A stretch of 15,580 bases of DNA from JBMNNU01 sp050942695 (GTDB lineage: Bacteria; Chloroflexota; UBA6077): NCBI GenBank assembly GCA_050942695.1, contig JBMNNU010000048.1:1-15580 (forward strand), read 5' to 3'. Each line of letters starts with the position of its first letter. The first letter of the stretch is position 1. The position numbers and the translations under genes are program-made. The notes below the pieces were generated by a model, which saw nothing but the letters and a program-made list of their open reading frames with translations, was not told where the DNA came from and searched no databases. Shown piece after piece: positions 14,443 through 15,580 of the stretch.

Positions 14443-15390
14443 CTATTTCCTTCGGGCAGACATGATGGTTGGTACAGAATCGGTAAAGAACTCAGCTAAT
14501 CGTTTTGCGGGTAGGGATAGATACGCGTATCTTCTTCTAATAAGCCCATAAGATAATGATGGCAAGTGGTTACGGAGACTGATCCAGACGAGTTTGTGGA
14601 TCAAATCGCTGTGGGGGAACCATCGCCCTACTGCCACAGTTGCTCCCAACCCCGCTTCCACAAAGCGCAACCTGGCTTCTATGCTGGATAACCGCATTGC
14701 TATCTTTGGCCGAAAACCTCTTCCCTCCATAGCCTGAAGCAAGTCCTGCCATGATTTTCCCTCCTCCACTGGAGCTATCAGCGGATATTGCGCTATTTCG
14801 TCCAAAGACAATTGCTCCTGGCAGGCAAGAGGATGATCCTTTGAAACTACAAGATAGCTGTCGTACAAGCCCAAGTGCTGGAAGCACATATGCCTGGGCA
14901 AGCGGTTGATCGTACCGATGCCTAGCTCGGCATCGCCCCGAGACACCATTTCCAGTGCTTGTAGCGAGTTACAAGAATATATAACCAGATCAATATTGGG
15001 GTATCGGGAGTGGAACTCGCCCATGAGTTTTGGCATTATGTCCACGACCAAATTTTCTGCTATGGCGCATGTCGCCTTTCCAGCCTCTAACTGCCCAAGC
15101 CTCTCTCGAAAAACATCGTCCAATGACTCTAAAGCTTGCACCAATGGGGCAGCCACCTCAAAAAGCACCTGCCCATCCAAGGTCAGGCTCACAACCCCTT
15201 TTTTCCGGTTAAACAGCTTGGCCTGCAGTTCCCTTTCCAGCGACTGCACCTGAAGAGTCACCGCAGGTTGGCCAATACACATTTGTTTGGCAGCAGCGCT
15301 AAAGCTCCCCGTAGTAGCCACATGGTAGAAACCCCTCAACTGCTGGGATCGGTTCTGTTTGTAGGAGTAGCTAGGCTGAATCTTCTTCAC
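14443..15390 (-). CDS. LysR-family transcriptional regulator
   Basis: A 315-residue LysR-type regulator. The N-terminal winged helix-turn-helix (about 15-75) shows QLRGFYHVATTGSFSAAAK and IGQPAVTLQVQSLERELQ, ending in KLFNRKKG. A linker helix follows, then a periplasmic-binding-protein-like effector domain (about 100-305). The length is usual for the family. The start is GTG at 15390 with GGAG about 11 bases upstream; no better start is seen. The upstream region carries an inverted repeat and a divergent promoter, as is common for LysR regulators that control both themselves and a neighbouring gene. That neighbour is not present: insertion-sequence-like DNA follows. The effector cannot be named. 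The methyltransferase gene downstream on the same strand may be co-transcribed. Confidence 0.94.
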   Translation of the reverse strand: MKKIQPSYSYKQNRSQQLRGFYHVATTGSFSAAAKQMCIGQPAVTLQVQSLERELQAKLFNRKKGVVSLTLDGQVLFEVAAPLVQALESLDDVFRERLGQLEAGKATCAIAENLVVDIMPKLMGEFHSRYPNIDLVIYSCNSLQALEMVSRGDAELGIGTINRLPRHMCFQHLGLYDSYLVVSKDHPLACQEQLSLDEIAQYPLIAPVEEGKSWQDLLQAMEGRGFRPKIAMRLSSIEARLRFVEAGLGATVAVGRWFPHSDLIHKLVWISLRNHLPSLSYGLIRRRYAYLSLPAKRLAEFFTDSVPTIMSARRK

Positions 15391-15405
15391 TGTCTATTAC
15401 TCCGG

Positions 15406-15421
15406 CTAATACTGCCATTAG
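15406..15421. promoter_or_regulatory. Candidate LysR operator (inverted repeat)
   Basis: CTAAT-N6-ATTAG is a perfect 5-bp inverted repeat, AT-rich and 15 bp upstream of the LysR start. It also lies just before the -35 of the divergent promoter, centred about 54 bp ahead of the expected start site. This is near the usual LysR recognition position, although the dyad spacing is one base larger than the common T-N11-A. Confidence 0.4.
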
Positions 15422-15431
15422 CGAATATGAA

Positions 15432-15461
15432 TTGACAAAAATGTTAGCAGCTCCATATGAT
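15432..15461 (+). promoter_or_regulatory. Near-consensus sigma-70 promoter divergent from LysR
   Basis: TTGACA (6 of 6) is followed after 18 bp by TATGAT (5 of 6). Transcription would start near 15468 and run away from the LysR gene into the insertion-sequence-like end. It is the strongest promoter match in the window. Confidence 0.6.
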
Positions 15462-15490
15462 CCCATCAAGGTTTTGCTTTACCGGTTGTC

Positions 15491-15537
15491 ACTGCTCAGG
15501 GAAAATGTCCGGTTTAACTGCTCAGGGAAAATGTCCG
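15491..15537 (+). repeat. Two 21-bp direct repeats, probable IS end
   Basis: Identical 21-base copies containing CTGCTCAGGGAAAATGTCCG lie at 15491-15511 and 15517-15537 (period 26). Repeated sites of this kind at the end of an element, just before a transposase start, are typical transposase-binding sites. The element edge is probably near 15487 (TTGTCACTG). Confidence 0.6.
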
Positions 15538-15550
15538 CCATACTTGAGGT

Positions 15551-15580
15551 ATGAGGACAGTAACATTGAACCCGAAACAG
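15551..15580 (+). CDS. Start of a transposase-like gene, cut by the window end
   Basis: Ten codons are visible (MRTVTLNPKQ), preceded by TTGAGGT. The peptide resembles the N-terminus of helix-turn-helix transposases of the ISNCY/IS1202 or IS481 kind, from memory only. Together with the two direct repeats immediately upstream it suggests an insertion sequence entering from the right. Ten residues are too few for a family assignment. Confidence 0.4.
   Translation, partial: MRTVTLNPKQ

Noticed and set aside
13757..14551. Plus-strand frame of 264 codons
   Set aside because: It is antisense to the methyltransferase gene, which has clear SAM-binding motifs; the plus frame has no recognisable domain.

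Overview
The window is bacterial chromosomal DNA, with moderately high GC by eye, dense coding and many short palindromic repeats between genes. The gene set combines a ROK sugar kinase, HemW, a bacterial-type AspRS carrying non-discriminating residues, a prenyl diphosphate synthase with archaeal-like chain-length residues, a DUF401 membrane protein, and an endonuclease Q domain fused to a UvrD-type helicase. With the repeat families, this would fit a member of the Chloroflexota (Dehalococcoidia-like) or a similar deep-branching lineage. That placement is an inference; no rRNA or other decisive marker is present.

Layout. Positions 1-329 hold a cluster of GTAGCGTC-type hairpin repeats and a weak promoter, followed by a ROK-family kinase (330-1301). 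A repeat-bearing gap leads to a membrane-anchored pentapeptide-repeat protein (1584-2198), then a perfect 14-bp hairpin. Next is a lipoprotein-like C45/Ntn-hydrolase gene (2305-3590), broken by one frameshift and one in-frame stop. A prenyl diphosphate synthase (3687-4706) and hemW (minus strand, 4940-6184) converge on an intergenic block whose two ends are heptanucleotide repeats in opposite orientation, lying within a base or so of each stop codon. A palindromic REP-like element separates hemW from aspS (6409-8175).

A probable operon follows on the plus strand: a DUF401 permease-like protein (8308-9471), a hemolysin III/PAQR membrane protein (9480-10154) and a 1142-residue EndoQ-UvrD helicase fusion (10203-13631). 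The fusion is predicted to act in repair of deaminated DNA. Its interdomain linker appears to be encoded by an in-frame REP element. On the minus strand are a DesVI/TylM1-like SAM methyltransferase (13628-14338, possibly from 14416) and a LysR-type regulator (14443-15390). The helicase and methyltransferase converge and share a CTAG in which both stop codons lie.

The right edge carries a near-consensus promoter divergent from the LysR gene. About 30 bp further on begins what looks like the end of an insertion sequence (two 21-bp direct repeats and the first ten codons of a transposase-like reading frame). This suggests that the regulator has been cut off from a divergent target gene.

I saw no tRNA, rRNA, CRISPR array or prophage. 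The least described pieces are the EndoQ-helicase fusion with its repeat-derived linker, the inverted heptad block, and the insertion sequence beside the LysR promoter. All are read from sequence alone, without database searches.
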